A stretch of 64,000 bases of DNA. Origin: Theocolax elegans. Its lineage: Eukaryota > Arthropoda > Insecta > Hymenoptera > Cerocephalidae. Below the pieces are notes generated by a model, which saw nothing but the letters and a program-made list of their open reading frames with translations, searched no databases and was not told where the DNA came from. The stretch lies in the NCBI GenBank assembly GCA_026168455.1, contig CM047429.1, positions 401,001-465,000 of the forward strand. The letters are read 5' to 3'. Every line of letters begins with the position of its first letter. The first letter of the stretch is position 1. This document shows, piece after piece, positions 45,484-56,756 of this stretch. Made by a program: the position numbers and the translations under genes.

Positions 45484-45679
45484 TCTAGCCGTGCCTCCCC
45501 CCGCGAAGTAATGCCTTGCGGCGGTTTCCGCGGGGGAATAAAGGTAAGAAAAGAGGTGGAGTTTTAGTGGGTATGCCTATCGACATCCTTCGGTAGGAGA
45601 GTCCCACACACGGGGAGTCTCGCATGGCTCCAGTCATGGTGCATTAAGCATTTCTCCACCTCTTCGGAAAAAAAAAAAA
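45484..45679 (+). other. LINE 3' UTR and poly(A)
   Basis: A GC-rich tail with a small hairpin (ccccgcgaagta...tttccgcggggg), the part ORF2 would recognise when priming, followed by A12 at 45668-45679. Confidence 0.75.
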
Positions 45680-45696
45680 CACACACACACTCACCC

Positions 45697-46782
45697 GCGC
45701 GCGCGCACACATACACACACATATCATTCAGTCAAGTAGTTTGTTTACCATTAAAGAGAAGTATGCGAAAAGAAAATTATTTATCATGTAATGAATGTTT
45801 CAAATAATTTGCCATGTACTCATTACCAATTGAAACCTTCAAGTTGGAAGATTTATGGAGCAAAAAATGAAATTCCTGTTACAAGTACTCAAACAAAAAA
45901 AACCATTGTTACTAGGAAAAGAAAATTACAGTACTGTAACGGCACTTGAAAACATCCTTTTATATGAAAAATTGTTGTTAGATATTTTAATTTTTGTTAA
46001 ATAAGAGACTTAATTATGTTGTTATATTCATAAATTATAGAATAAAAAATGTTCTGTTTATTTACGAAGTGATTTTTTATAATTTACCCTATGATACCCC
46101 TCATTAATATTTTAATCGTTAATTTCTTAGATAAATCTTGAAAAGAAATAGGGGCCCTCATATTTTCCTACTATTTAACCTCTAAAGAAGTAGAAATCTC
46201 TATTAAAATCAATGTGCCTCCCAAAAAAAAAAAAAAAATTTTTCAAATGAAAATCAAAGGTTCCGTGGATTTGCTCATATATATATATATATATATATAT
46301 TACATACACTTTATGATTTGAAAATTTAAAGGTTAAATAGGTATTTGTATTTTAAATATTAAAGTTTCTTTTAATAATATATTAAATCCTATGCATACAT
46401 TAAGCTTTTTATAAATTTAAATTGAAACTTATGAATGTATTTTAATTATTTTGGAATTGTCAATTTTAACAGGTCAAAGAGTTGTTTTTATAATTCTAAT
46501 GTTAAATCACTCTGTCCTTAAAAATCTAATTGTCTTGAACAATTTAATAAAATAAAATATAGTTAAATAATAAGATAATTTATCACCAGCGATCATTGTA
46601 TATATTGACACATCAAACGTTTTACAAATTAAAACTGTAACTTATAAAGATATTTTTAATCATTCTAAAAATGTCATTTTTATACGTATAATACCTTTTG
46701 TCTGCAAATTACATAAAGTTTTCAAATTCAATATTTTTAAACATCAGTTTCAGTTGACAAAAAAATATTCTCAAACATCATT
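45697..46782. other. AT-rich spacer
   Basis: Starts with (CG)n/(CA)n remnants of the split microsatellite, then AT-rich, with (TA)n at about 46278-46300. A run of A at about 46221-46236. No gene. Confidence 0.5.
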
Positions 46783-47772
46783 TGACAGTTTGTTATTCCT
46801 ATCCACATTACAAATAAGAAAGTAATAAGAAAAAAGATTTATAAAATATAAAATTATAAGAATATTAACAAAATTATACATTATAAGCTTATAAGTGTAT
46901 GCTTGTATATACGAGTCTTGTCAATTACTTTTGTATTAATAAGTATTGTATTCATTACTTATAATTAATTATTAATAAAAATATATCTTTTAAAGCACAT
47001 GAACTAATTCGTAAAATCCTGTAGAATCTTTATAAATACTTAGTGAAGTGAAATAATAATTATTTTATAAAACTAGTGATAAAAACTTATGTTTAAAATA
47101 ATAGCGCAAGGCAGTATACTGAGTTCACTATGTTAGGAACTTTATTAGATTAAAATAATGATGTATATTGTTCATTGTTGATATAGGGTACTAAAATTGA
47201 CAAAAATTATGTGCTAGTAACAGTTATATAAGTAATATTAGTATAAATTGTTTGTTTTTGATGAATTCTATCCTATTAAAGTTTATGGAAATTTTTAACA
47301 TAACTAATATTGTGTAAAAAATAGTAATAAATAAATATATAACAATACTTTCTGGCAATTTTAGTACCCTATATTGCAAATGAAACAATATACATCATTA
47401 TTTTAATCTAATAAAGTTACTAACATAGTGAACTCAGTATACTGTCTTTCGCTATTTTTTTAAACACAAGTTTTTATTAGTAGTTCTGTAAAATAATTAT
47501 TATACCACTTCACTAAGTATCTATAAACAATATACATGATTTTATCAATTAATTCATGTGCTTTAATAAATATATTTATTAATAATAAATTATAAGTAAT
47601 GAACAGAATACTTAAAAGTAATTGATAAGACTCGCATAAAGCACACTTGTAAGTTTATAATGTATAATAGTATAATCTTGTTAATGCTGTCTTATAATTT
47701 TATACTTTATCTTTTTTCTTCTTACTTTCTTATTTATAATATAGTTAGTAATAACAAACTGTTAAACAGTAG
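46783..47772. mobile_element. Foldback element, ~1 kb
   Basis: Inverted arms about 46783-47226 and 47367-47772 (outer end tttgacagtttgttatt at left). They include the acttcactaagtat and gtgaactcagtatactg blocks in both orientations. Short AT-rich centre. No coding sequence. Part of the arm resembles 62710-62770. Confidence 0.85.
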
Positions 47773-47801
47773 AGTACAGTGTACCATAGTTCTTAAATAT
47801 A

Positions 47802-49886
47802 ACATGTAATATTCAATATTTTGTTGTATATGAATATTCTAGTTTTATTTTTGTAATTCTCCTTTGTTGGAGATGTTTTTAATTAAATTAACATTGTCAA
47901 CTTTTGCAGGTAGAGATCTTTCATAATTTCAATACTGTGGTTTTTGGAAGTTTGAAACTCAGATAGACTTGGAAATTTTCATAATAAAAAATATAGTTAA
48001 GTAACTGGATAATTCACTAATCAAGTTTATGATTAAAATTGATAAAATTTTTTACTTTCTTATAAAACGTATATATATATATCAAATTTTTCACAAATTT
48101 AAAATGGAACTTATGAAAGTATTTTAATCATTGTAGAATTTTGTTATTTTTAATATACAGGCCTCTTTAATTTCCAATATTAAATATTTGAATTGAATGT
48201 TTTCAACTGAAATATACTTGGATAATTACAAAAAAAAAAATTTTTTAGTTAAGAGAATAATTTAGTCTTTTAGAATACTAATCATATTAATAATTATTTT
48301 TATAATTTATAACACCGCGCATATTCGAATTAAAATAAAAATATGCTTTAATATTTAAATATATTTATTAAATGTTTTTTGTTCTACTAATTAAATAGTA
48401 ACTGCATTACCCTTACCAAGTAGGTACCAAAATTTGCTAATATTGTGTTTTTCTGATCACACATTTAAAATTGTTATCTGATAAATAACTATATTTAATT
48501 CTAACTCCCATATATTTGTTCTACTTATTTGGGTTATTGTATTTTAATTACACCTTTTTCTGCAATTGAAAGTACTGAAATCAAAAACACCTTCCGAAAA
48601 GGTGTCAAAAACCGCAAGTATTGTTTTTGATCACAATTTGGAAATTGTTATCTGATAAAAAAAACTTTAATTCTAACTCCCATACTTATTCTAATTCCTT
48701 GAATTTTAATTAAATATTTGTTATATATTACTAAAACTCTATATAAAAAGTTTCTGCAATTGAAAGGACTGAAATCAAACTGGAATCGACAAGTATTTTG
48801 AACCATGCCAAAGATTCTGCAATTGAAAGCACTGTAATCAAAGTAGAAGCGATAAATCTGTCTTTTTAAAAATAAAAATTTCAATTTGAATAAAAACATT
48901 TTTCAGAAAAGTATCTTACACTTTTACTTTTCATTTCTGGTCCTGCTATGTCTAACAGTAGTAAATAAATAATATTCTAATAATATTTATTTGTGCAAAA
49001 TTAATTTTTGCAAATCTAATAAAACGGACATTTCTTTTTTATTCTTTTAAATATAATAATAGTTGCATCACCGTCACACTATTAAATAATATGATGTTAA
49101 TAAGCGTTTAACCAACGGTGAATTGCAGAAAAAGGTGTAATTAAAATACAATAACCCAAATAAGTAGAACAAATATATGGGAGTTAGAATTAAATATAGT
49201 TATTTATCAGATAACAATTTTAAATGTGTGATCAGAAAAACACAATATTAGCAAATTTTGGTACCTACTTGGTAATGGTAATGCAGTTACTATTTAATTA
49301 GTAGAACAAAAAACATTTAATAAATATATTTAAATATTAAAGCATATTTTTATTTTAATTCGAATATGCGCGGTGTTATAAATTATAAAAATAATTATTA
49401 ATATGATTAGTATTCTAAAAGACTAAATTATTCTCTTAACTAAAAAATTTTTTTTTTTGTAATTATCCAAGTATATTTCAGTTGAAAACATTCAATTCAA
49501 ATATTTAATATTGGAAATTAAAGAGGCCTGTATATTAAAAATAACAAAATTCTACAATGATTAAAATACTTTCATAAGTTCCATTTTAAATTTGTGAAAA
49601 ATTTGATATATATATATACGTTTTATAAGAAAGTAAAAAATTTTATCAATTTTAATCATAAACTTGATTAGTGAATTATCCAGTTACTTAACTATATTTT
49701 TTATTATGAAAATTTCCAAGTCTATCTGAGTTTCAAACTTCCAAAAACCACAGTATTGAAATTATGAAAGATCTCTACCTGCAAAAGTTGACAATGTTAA
49801 TTTAATTAAAAACATCTCCAACAAAGGAGAATTACAAAAATAAAACTAGAATATTCATATACAACAAAATATTGAATATTACATGT
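47802..49886. mobile_element. Foldback element with 766-bp near-perfect arms
   Basis: Left arm 47802-48567 and right arm 49121-49886 are equal in length and differ at very few positions by eye (for example one base near 48409/49280). The outer ends are acatgt. The spacer 48568-49120 carries the hairpin aacaccttccgaaaaggtgt and three ctgcaattgaaag modules, as in the elements at 57 and 62 kb. A minus-strand open frame (48648-48899) reads through those modules and is not a convincing gene. The arm similarity implies recent formation or gene conversion. Confidence 0.9.
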
Positions 49887-50284
49887 CTTTAATACTTAAA
49901 TTATTTCTTTCTTCTAATAGTCCCGATTCTAGTCCATGTTGCTCATCCCCGGTTCTTCTTGGATATTACAACGCACTCTACAGAAAACCTTCCGCAACAC
50001 CTTCGTTTCGATCTCACTATCGACAATCCCCGTTATGTGTGTATTAGCTTTGAATAATATTTTAAACTCTTCAAATCAGTCTCGTTTTCATTTAAAGTGA
50101 TCGTAATTACTCTGTCCCTTAGCTTTATAAATTAGGATTTTATCACTTTATTTACTTTGAACGACTCTGTATCAACTTTAAATCGTTTTGAATTTTTATG
50201 AAAAATAATATATAAAATAATTTTTAACGTTTAGAACTTTTATGAAAAATAATAATATAATTTTCATCTTGTCCAAAAATGCTT
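49887..50284. other. Spacer, possibly decayed BEL/Pao sequence
   Basis: Less AT-rich near 49920-50060. No clear frame. Confidence 0.35.
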
Positions 50285-51065
50285 CTACATTTGGCAAAGC
50301 AATTGTCAACGGGAAAGTCGTGAAGTTGTGATATCTAACGTTGATGGTTCTGACACGGTGGTAATAAGAAAATGTACTAGTATGAGATCGGAGAGATCTT
50401 ATTGATCATCTGTGAAATGTTGCAATAATCTGGAGTTCGTGCAAACTTCTTTTAACTACCGCTTCCCACAATCCTCCAAAATGAGAAACAGAAGGGGTCT
50501 TGAGTCTTCATTCAGCTCCATAAATTACTAAATGACGAACAATGGTTTAATTTTGAAAATGGGAAATGTGAAAAAAACGTTATTTTAAAGTTCTTGATCT
50601 GCACCGATAAAGTTTGTATCAATATCGCTTGATAAAGTTGTACAAATGCCTCGTCTTACAGTAAATCTGTAAACAAATTGTACAAAAGCAGCGATCGAGT
50701 AATCTGAGGTAACTTCGAGATGAACACCACTTGTCATAATGCAAAGAAATACTGCGATATACACATTAAACAATTTTTTGCCTCTTCTTGAAGAGCACTT
50801 CAAATTAATAAGTCCACTGTAATCTACTCTTGCATGCAGAAAAGTTCTTGAGAGTTGTACTTTTTATTTAAGTAAATATGTCATACTTTGAGTAGATGGT
50901 CACCAATAAGGCAAACATTGGAATAATACCCTTTTAACAAGTTGTCTTCCACGAATTATACAAAATTTCTGCCTAATATAATTAAAAGTGGTTTGTGTTA
51001 CTCTGTGCAATGTTTTGTCGTTGAAGAATAATCGGGTGATCCTCACCAGGATGGAAGAGAGAGAC
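50285..51065 (-). pseudogene. pol: BEL/Pao integrase remnant
   Basis: On the minus strand the order is: a finger-side segment (TQTTFNYIRQKFCIIRGRQL, within 50900-51065), then the core with HARVDYSGL, GYIAV-like NVYIAVFLCIM, VHLEVTSDYS, FTVRRGICTTLSSDIDTNFIGADQEL (50585-50860), then a decayed FGGLWEAA-like segment downstream. These are the hallmark strings of BEL/Pao integrases. Several frameshifts and stops separate the pieces. No LTRs or other domains of this element remain nearby. The 50900-51445 open frame only partly belongs to it, because its first half runs through a SINE-like repeat. Confidence 0.85.
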
Positions 51066-51174
51066 AGAGGTCTGCAATGTCTTGGTCGTTTAGGGCGTTG
51101 AACCAGAGTGATCAAGTGACGTTTTTTTATCTTCGATGCTCTTGCATAATAAATACCAAAATACGTTAGAGAGA

Positions 51175-51330
51175 AAAGAAAACTGGTCATTCTGCGTTGG
51201 GCACAAAATCTGGAGGTCCCAGATTCGATTCCCGACTTCAGCCGATTAATACAAGCACCACTGGAGAATGTAATTCCAACAAGTGCTTTCTTAACAAAGA
51301 CATCGTATGACCTTCGTCGCTGATTAGTAC
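51175..51330 (+). mobile_element. tRNA-derived SINE-like repeat
   Basis: It holds a B-box-like gattcgattcc (about 51222-51232) in a T-arm-like context (ggtcccagattcgattcccgac). About 40 bases upstream is a weak A-box candidate (tggtcattctg). The body (aatacaagcaccactgg ... gacatcgtatgacctt) recurs in reverse complement at 62784-62880. Confidence 0.55.
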
Positions 51331-51334
51331 CGAT

Positions 51335-51586
51335 TTGAGTGCGTAAGAAGAACGACGTTAAAGTGTGTGTGCGCGACGCGTAGTTAGGTGAGGGACGGCC
51401 CGCAATCGTGCGAACGCGAGCGACCGCGGCCAACGTGACTGGCAACTTTGAACGGCAAAGCCGCTGCTTTGCCGTGTAATACTTGAAAGCGCAGTAAGTG
51501 CATTAAACCTGCAATCTCTTTTAATTAAGTTGTTTTATCTTTGTTTTATTCGTGACTCCACCCTAATCCCCAGTGGACACGTCACA
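51335..51586 (+). repeat. LTR 3'-end fragment, gypsy-like
   Basis: CpG-rich, ending caccctaatccccagtgg...cgtcaca, which parallels the sense end of the gypsy LTR (cgccctaatccccagcgtgaccgttaca in pieces). The 5' part is missing or diverged. Confidence 0.5.
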
Positions 51587-52024
51587 AGCTATGTTAATGA
51601 CACCACCCGTTCTGTAAACTCCCGATGAGAGCAGTGAGTATATGGTCCAGATACACGCAGTGACACAGATATCGGTGCAGTGTTGCTAGAGATTGTCGGC
51701 GTAGAAGTGAGTTCTGGAGTTCCCAGTGTTTCAGGTTTACATAAGGGGAATACAGTATCATAGTTTAGAACATCCATCGAAAGCTACCAGTTTGGGGATG
51801 TCATACCCGACGAAAAATTGTTGTGCAGGTCCGCGCGTTCTGTTTTATCGATACCCTATATAAAATTAAGCTAACAGAAAATATCTGTGGCGCCCTCTGT
51901 ATTATATACTAATACATATTTAGTTGCATGCCCACAGGTGGCGCTAATAAGCGAAAATGTAAAACAAGGCACAGAACACAGCGCTGGTATAAAATAATTA
52001 CATTATTGATTGTAAAAAATATAT
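51587..52024. other. Unrecognised spacer
   Basis: Moderate GC; contains ggcgccctctgta and a mirrored aggtggcgcta (about 51890-51945), possibly a small inverted repeat. No gene. Confidence 0.4.
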
Positions 52025-52360
52025 CAAAAGGCGTATACTATGTATTTATGCATCGACAAATCTCTTATCTATCTATTTTTTAATTAATTCTTCACTTTAC
52101 AATAAATCCGGTTCGGATTCATAAATGCATAGTGAAGAAATTCGATGTTATTATAATTGCTTGCTGATTTCCGTTTCTCGATTTTTGCTATTTCCACTTT
52201 TATTTTCATTCGATGCAAACAAAAAGAGATAGCGTCAGAGGAGATGCGAAAGATAGAAAGAGACGAAATTTTTTCCAGCCCATGTGAGAACGCCTAGAGA
52301 GGTAAAAACTGTTAGCAAGTTGTTTGAGAAGTGGCCGCAAAGAGGGAGCTTCGGCGCTAG
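52025..52360 (+). repeat. Dispersed repeat, family B copy 2
   Basis: Same sequence and orientation as 39660-40035. Confidence 0.8.
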
Positions 52361-52502
52361 TCTCAGCTATTACACACATAGTATATATATATATATAATA
52401 TATATAAATATTTCGCCGCCGCCGTGTCTAAGAATTCAGAATTCAACATATATATATATGTCATAAATATGTTATATATATATATATGTCATATATATAA
52501 TT

Positions 52503-52533
52503 GTGTGTGTGTGTGCGTGTGCGTGTGTGTGTG

Positions 52534-52565
<32 letters not shown>

Positions 52566-52569
52566 CGTG

Positions 52570-52601
<32 letters not shown>

Positions 52602-52660
52602 CGTGCGGGTGCGTGTGTGTGTGTGCATGTGTGTGTGCGTGTGCGTGTGTGTGTGTGTAC
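52503..52660. repeat. (GT)n / (TGCG) compound microsatellite
   Basis: About 158 bp of gt dinucleotides with regular gc interruptions. It creates artefactual Val/Cys and Thr/His frames on both strands. Confidence 0.95.
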
Positions 52661-52900
52661 GTGTTACTTGTTTTTTCAAGTATAATATATGTATTTTTTC
52701 CGTACGCAAAAAAAAGTTGTGAATATAACTTGAAAGAATGTGTATTAGTTTACTTATTCCTGATAAAACTCATAAAATAAAAACGGACCTAAAATTTAAT
52801 GTAATGATTTTAAAAATATGCACAATTTTTCGAAGATAAAATAAATATTAATCAAGTATAACATACACTTTTCCAAATATCTATATGTGAAATATACAAT
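52661..52900 (+). repeat. Dispersed repeat, family A (3' part, diverged)
   Basis: Matches 345-590 and 56830-57080 (ttttttccgtacgcaaaaaa ... acttttccaaatatct). Confidence 0.75.
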
Positions 52901-53296
52901 AAATTAAAAATTAAATACATTAATTATTGCATTTTTAAGATAATTCTATTATAAACAGTAATGGCAAAAGAAAATTCAAATTTTAACAGTTGCAATATAA
53001 AATACGAATTACATTTCAAAAGTTTTTCGAAAATTATTATTTTAGTAGTATTTAATTTAAATATTATTCAAGTCAAAATTTAAAAATTGTATGGATATAT
53101 AAGTAAGTAGATTACGTATATTTTTATAAAACAATATCTTAAATAAACAAGTATGTATTTATTAGAAACAAAAGGTTATATAAAGGAAAAAATAATTGGA
53201 TATAATTATGGATTAAAACGCAAATTTTGAAAGAGGTTGCAAATTACGAATTACGGGAGAAATGGAAGAAACAGGTTTTTATTTATATACCACTAA
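52901..53296. other. AT-rich spacer
   Basis: Nothing recognised. Confidence 0.4.
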
Positions 53297-53300
53297 AATG

Positions 53301-54852
53301 TGTGAGGCAAGCCTCACTTAATTAATTAAGGAAATAAGTATTTATGTAGTAATAGGGATGAGATGGTGTGAGAGAGATGAATAGAGAAAAGTGACAGGTA
53401 AAGGCTAGGACTGCAGTAGTTGTATGTGCCGGCCCGAGCCACTCTCATTACCGGGAAATCGCGAATGAGAACTTATGCGAAAGGAATAACAAGGGAAATT
53501 TCGGTTTGTTGAGGATGACAGGTATAAGGAAAGGATTGGCGGTTAAGAACAACACGTAGCACGGGACCGACTGTGTACGAGAACAAGGTACGAGCGAAGC
53601 AGCTGACGACATCGTGGTAGCCCGTGTATATCATTCAGATACACCGTCCCGTGGCGACACCGTAAGAATATCGGCAAACTGCCGACGGCACCGATCACCG
53701 CGTGCGCGCGCGAAGCCGAGAGAGATGGAGAGATGTTGACCGCGTGCGTCGAGTAAGAGAGTGACGGCGCGCACACTGCACGCACACGTCGAGTATAGAT
53801 GAGAGCGGTGCGCCGGAGGGGGATCGACTACGAACGGGCTGGTGTTCATACGTACCGATGTAAGAGGAAAGGAGATAGGCAACTGTCCCGATGCATTGGT
53901 GGAGGCGTTGGCGGATTTGCACAGATAGCGGATAAAAGGAAATGGCGAACGTACACTAGCGAATTTGGAAGGAAAATAGATGGCGTTACGGACGATTATC
54001 GGTATGTCTACTACCACCGATCTAGCGGATGTGATAGCGGAAAGGGAGAACAACTAGCTCCACTATCGGTAGCGGATAATACGAATCGGAGAAGAAGGAC
54101 GAGACTCCTTCCCCAACCGCCGTACTGAATAGACGTGTTGTGCCAGGAACAATATCGAAGTAGCCATTTTGAGGACTAGCTGAGATTTAAGAAAGTCGGA
54201 ATATTGAGGAGAACGAGTAGCTGTTGTACGATTAGTTGGAGTGAGAAACACCCGAAATTCAAGGGTTAGACGCCGAGTCAGTAAAGAGACAATTAATTCG
54301 TATAAGCGGAGAGTTCTCGACTTGCGGTGAGTGAGGAAGTTCAGAGTATTGTAAGGTATGAGAGTGAAATTGAAGGACGTTCCGCGAAATTGTAAGATAG
54401 AATAGCCGCGCGAAAACCGATTAATTTATTATTGTATTTTCCGATTATTATTATTATATTTCCTTTTGCGTTTTACGATGATTTACCGAGTTGCGTGCAG
54501 ATAAAGTATTGAACAATAAATAAGCGAGATTTCGGTATGCGTTTGTATTTACTGTGGTAATAATTAAAGTGTTAATAATTGTTATGTGAGATTAAGTGAC
54601 TGATTTTATAACCCGAGAATATTATCCAATTCCTTACAACGTGGTTCCGCCATCTTTCCCGTGATGGCAACGTGAAGCCCGCGACCCTGAATCGGCTTGT
54701 CGTTAGTTTTACCGGTAACTGGCGCCCAATAATTCAATTTGTTACCGGATAGTAATTATTATTTTATTATCATTATTATTATTTGTTGTAAGCCATAGTG
54801 ACACGTTGCACTACGGGAACAACTCATCGAGAATCAAAAGTGCAACGTCACA
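53301..54852. repeat. Solo LTR-like unit, 1552 bp, TSD AATG
   Basis: TGTGAGGC...CAACGTCACA is flanked by AATG at 53297-53300 and 54853-54856. GC- and CpG-rich centre (53560-54110). The right end forms a hairpin (gacacgttgcac / gtgcaacgtca). A PBS-like TGGCGCCCAA occurs at about 54720, which may be chance or may mean the boundary is more complex. Open frames 53543-54251 on both strands are not protein-like. Confidence 0.65.
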
Positions 54853-54856
54853 AATG

Positions 54857-55099
54857 TTATAATTAATTCTTTAAAACTAAAACAAAAATTAATTTAATTA
54901 AGTAGAAAGTTTTATTACTCTAAAAGTACAAAATATTAATGACATAGAACTCTTGGCGATGACTTAAACAAATTAATCTTAGGAGGTATAGTTCTATTTA
55001 GATCTGTTTAAAATAATCTAAAATTTTAATAGGTTTTTACTAAATACTACAATTAAGTTTATGCACTTTACTATTTTTGGTAAGTTAATTGTTCATTAC

Positions 55100-55141
<42 letters not shown>
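54857..55141. other. AT-rich spacer ending in (TA)n
   Basis: (TA)n at about 55103-55141. No gene. Confidence 0.5.
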
Positions 55142-55142
<1 letters not shown>

Positions 55143-55665
55143 CACCTTTGGTGTAAGTTATGTCCTAAAATACGTGAAAATTAGTGATTTTATGAGGTTT
55201 ATGAGGCATAAGTTACACCAGCGGTCTTGGCCAATAATCTAACCCAAGCCATTCGAAAGCTCGCGAAAAATGTGAACTTTTGAGAGGTGTTAGATTAAAA
55301 TCGATTATGGTGTAGTAGCCTTTTTTTTGATATTCAATATGTCCGGGTGTTCTATCAGTTCGAGATTTTAAAATTAAAAAATGTAACCAGGGTAGATAAG
55401 TTCTAAAGATTAATTTAAACAAAAGTTGTTTGTAATGTTTTTTCAAAAAAATCAACAGATTTTGAGATAAATGGCTTTAAAAATAGAAATTTTTCTAAAA
55501 AATTGAAAATTTTCCACTTTTCATGGTCGAATAACTCTTAAGCAAATTATTTTTAACACTTAAATTTTTTTCTATGTTCTGGAAGATGTTTCCAGCCTGT
55601 TCTCAAATTTTGGAGTGATTTAAAATTTTCATCGTACCACTTGACGTGAAATAGCCCATATATAA
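55142..55665 (+). repeat. Dispersed repeat, family A (5' part)
   Basis: Contains the full match to 1-255 (from 55407) and extends it to the left as far as tacacctttggtgtaagtta (55141). That end is partly mirrored by ataagttacaccagcgg at about 55208. Confidence 0.75.
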
Positions 55666-56085
55666 GTTTTCAGCCTACTAATTCCTACAACGACTCTTAC
55701 GTGCAGAGCGCGCTCCGCTTGTAAATACGTTGCGTACATACAAGTGGCTCCTCGCTTGTATGAGAGCCCTCTATACATCCTCCTAGGACGTATAAGGTGT
55801 CTATACATCCTAGGAGGCTGTATGCAAAGCGCTCCGTAGGATATATGCGGCGATCAATATAACCTGTGCCGCGCGAACGGTATAGAGTCAACGTGTTTGA
55901 AACGCGTAGTACATGTATCGGAGATATATCTAAGGCTTTTCAAACGTAAACACAACTATAGTTTAAACGTAACGTTTGCGTTACTTTAATCATAGTTATC
56001 TTAATATTGCTCAGATGCAAAAGTACTATATATTATACATATATATTAGAATATTATATTTTAGAAATAATATAGTATATATATA
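55666..56085. other. Spacer with short inverted motifs
   Basis: The inverted pair acatcctcctagga / tcctaggaggctgt lies at about 55776-55830. Otherwise unrecognised. Confidence 0.45.
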
Positions 56086-56130
56086 CACGGAGAAAAAAAG
56101 TTGAAGTAAAAATTACAATGTTGTCTAATA

Positions 56131-56296
56131 ATGCGGAGACAGACTGACGCAATTCAAAAATTTACTATAGTGTATAATAAAATTTACTAGAAAATTATTA
56201 ATTTTTACTACAATTTTGGTAATATTTACTACAACTTCATTAAAATTTATTATACACTATAGTAAATTTTTGGATTGTGTCAGTATGTCTCCGCAT
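56131..56296. mobile_element. Small palindromic MITE, 166 bp
   Basis: atgcggagacagactgacgc at left is mirrored at right (cagtatgtctccgcat). The arms continue through aaatttactatagtgtataa. Non-coding. Confidence 0.8.
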
Positions 56297-56586
56297 ACAT
56301 ATAATAACGCAAAATGAGTCCTATATCTTTAATAACTGCAATGTTACGATTAATAATAAGTAATTACTAAATATTTAATATTTTCTGATACTAAATGCAA
56401 AATTTAAAAAGTTAAAATGTTTTATAAGCGTCAGTATACAAATGTTTAAAAATTATTGACATAATATATAATTATTTATATTGTTTAAAAAAGTGTTTAT
56501 TACATTACTTTTAAATGTATAATAAATTACTTTGTGAGCAACGAAAGAGTCGTATGTACGAATTATAAGGCTGAAAAATTGTTTAC

Positions 56587-56746
56587 GTACCATGGGTAAA
56601 CATCGCGTCATTACAGTTCTCGGCTCAAATTTCGTGGATGGTAGTAACATCCTTGGCCGCTCGCTGCGCTCGCGACCGCGGACGTACTAACCATCCACGA
56701 AATTTTCCGCCTCGAACAGTAATGACGCGAGGCTCACCCAAGGTAC
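56587..56746. mobile_element. Palindromic element, 160 bp
   Basis: gtaccatgggta at left and acccaaggtac at right enclose inverted arms (gcgtcattac ... gtaatgacgc; atttcgtggatgg ... ccatccacgaaat). The loop is CG-rich (about 56660-56690). Confidence 0.8.
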
Positions 56747-56756
56747 ATAAATAACT

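Larger units (their letters stand above)
40891..45679 (+). mobile_element. R1-clade non-LTR retrotransposon, full length, inserted in (AC)n
   Basis: The 4.79 kb element begins GTGCCGGGTTTG and ends in A12. It has two overlapping intact ORFs and is flanked by the 17-bp duplication cacacacacactcaccc (40874-40890 and 45680-45696). ORF content (gag-like with zinc knuckles; APE endonuclease, RT, C-terminal CCHC) places it in the R1 clade. Within that clade, the Waldo and Mino groups are known to insert in AC-type repeats, so it is probably related to them. No stop or frameshift interrupts either ORF, so the copy may be recent or active. Confidence 0.93.
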
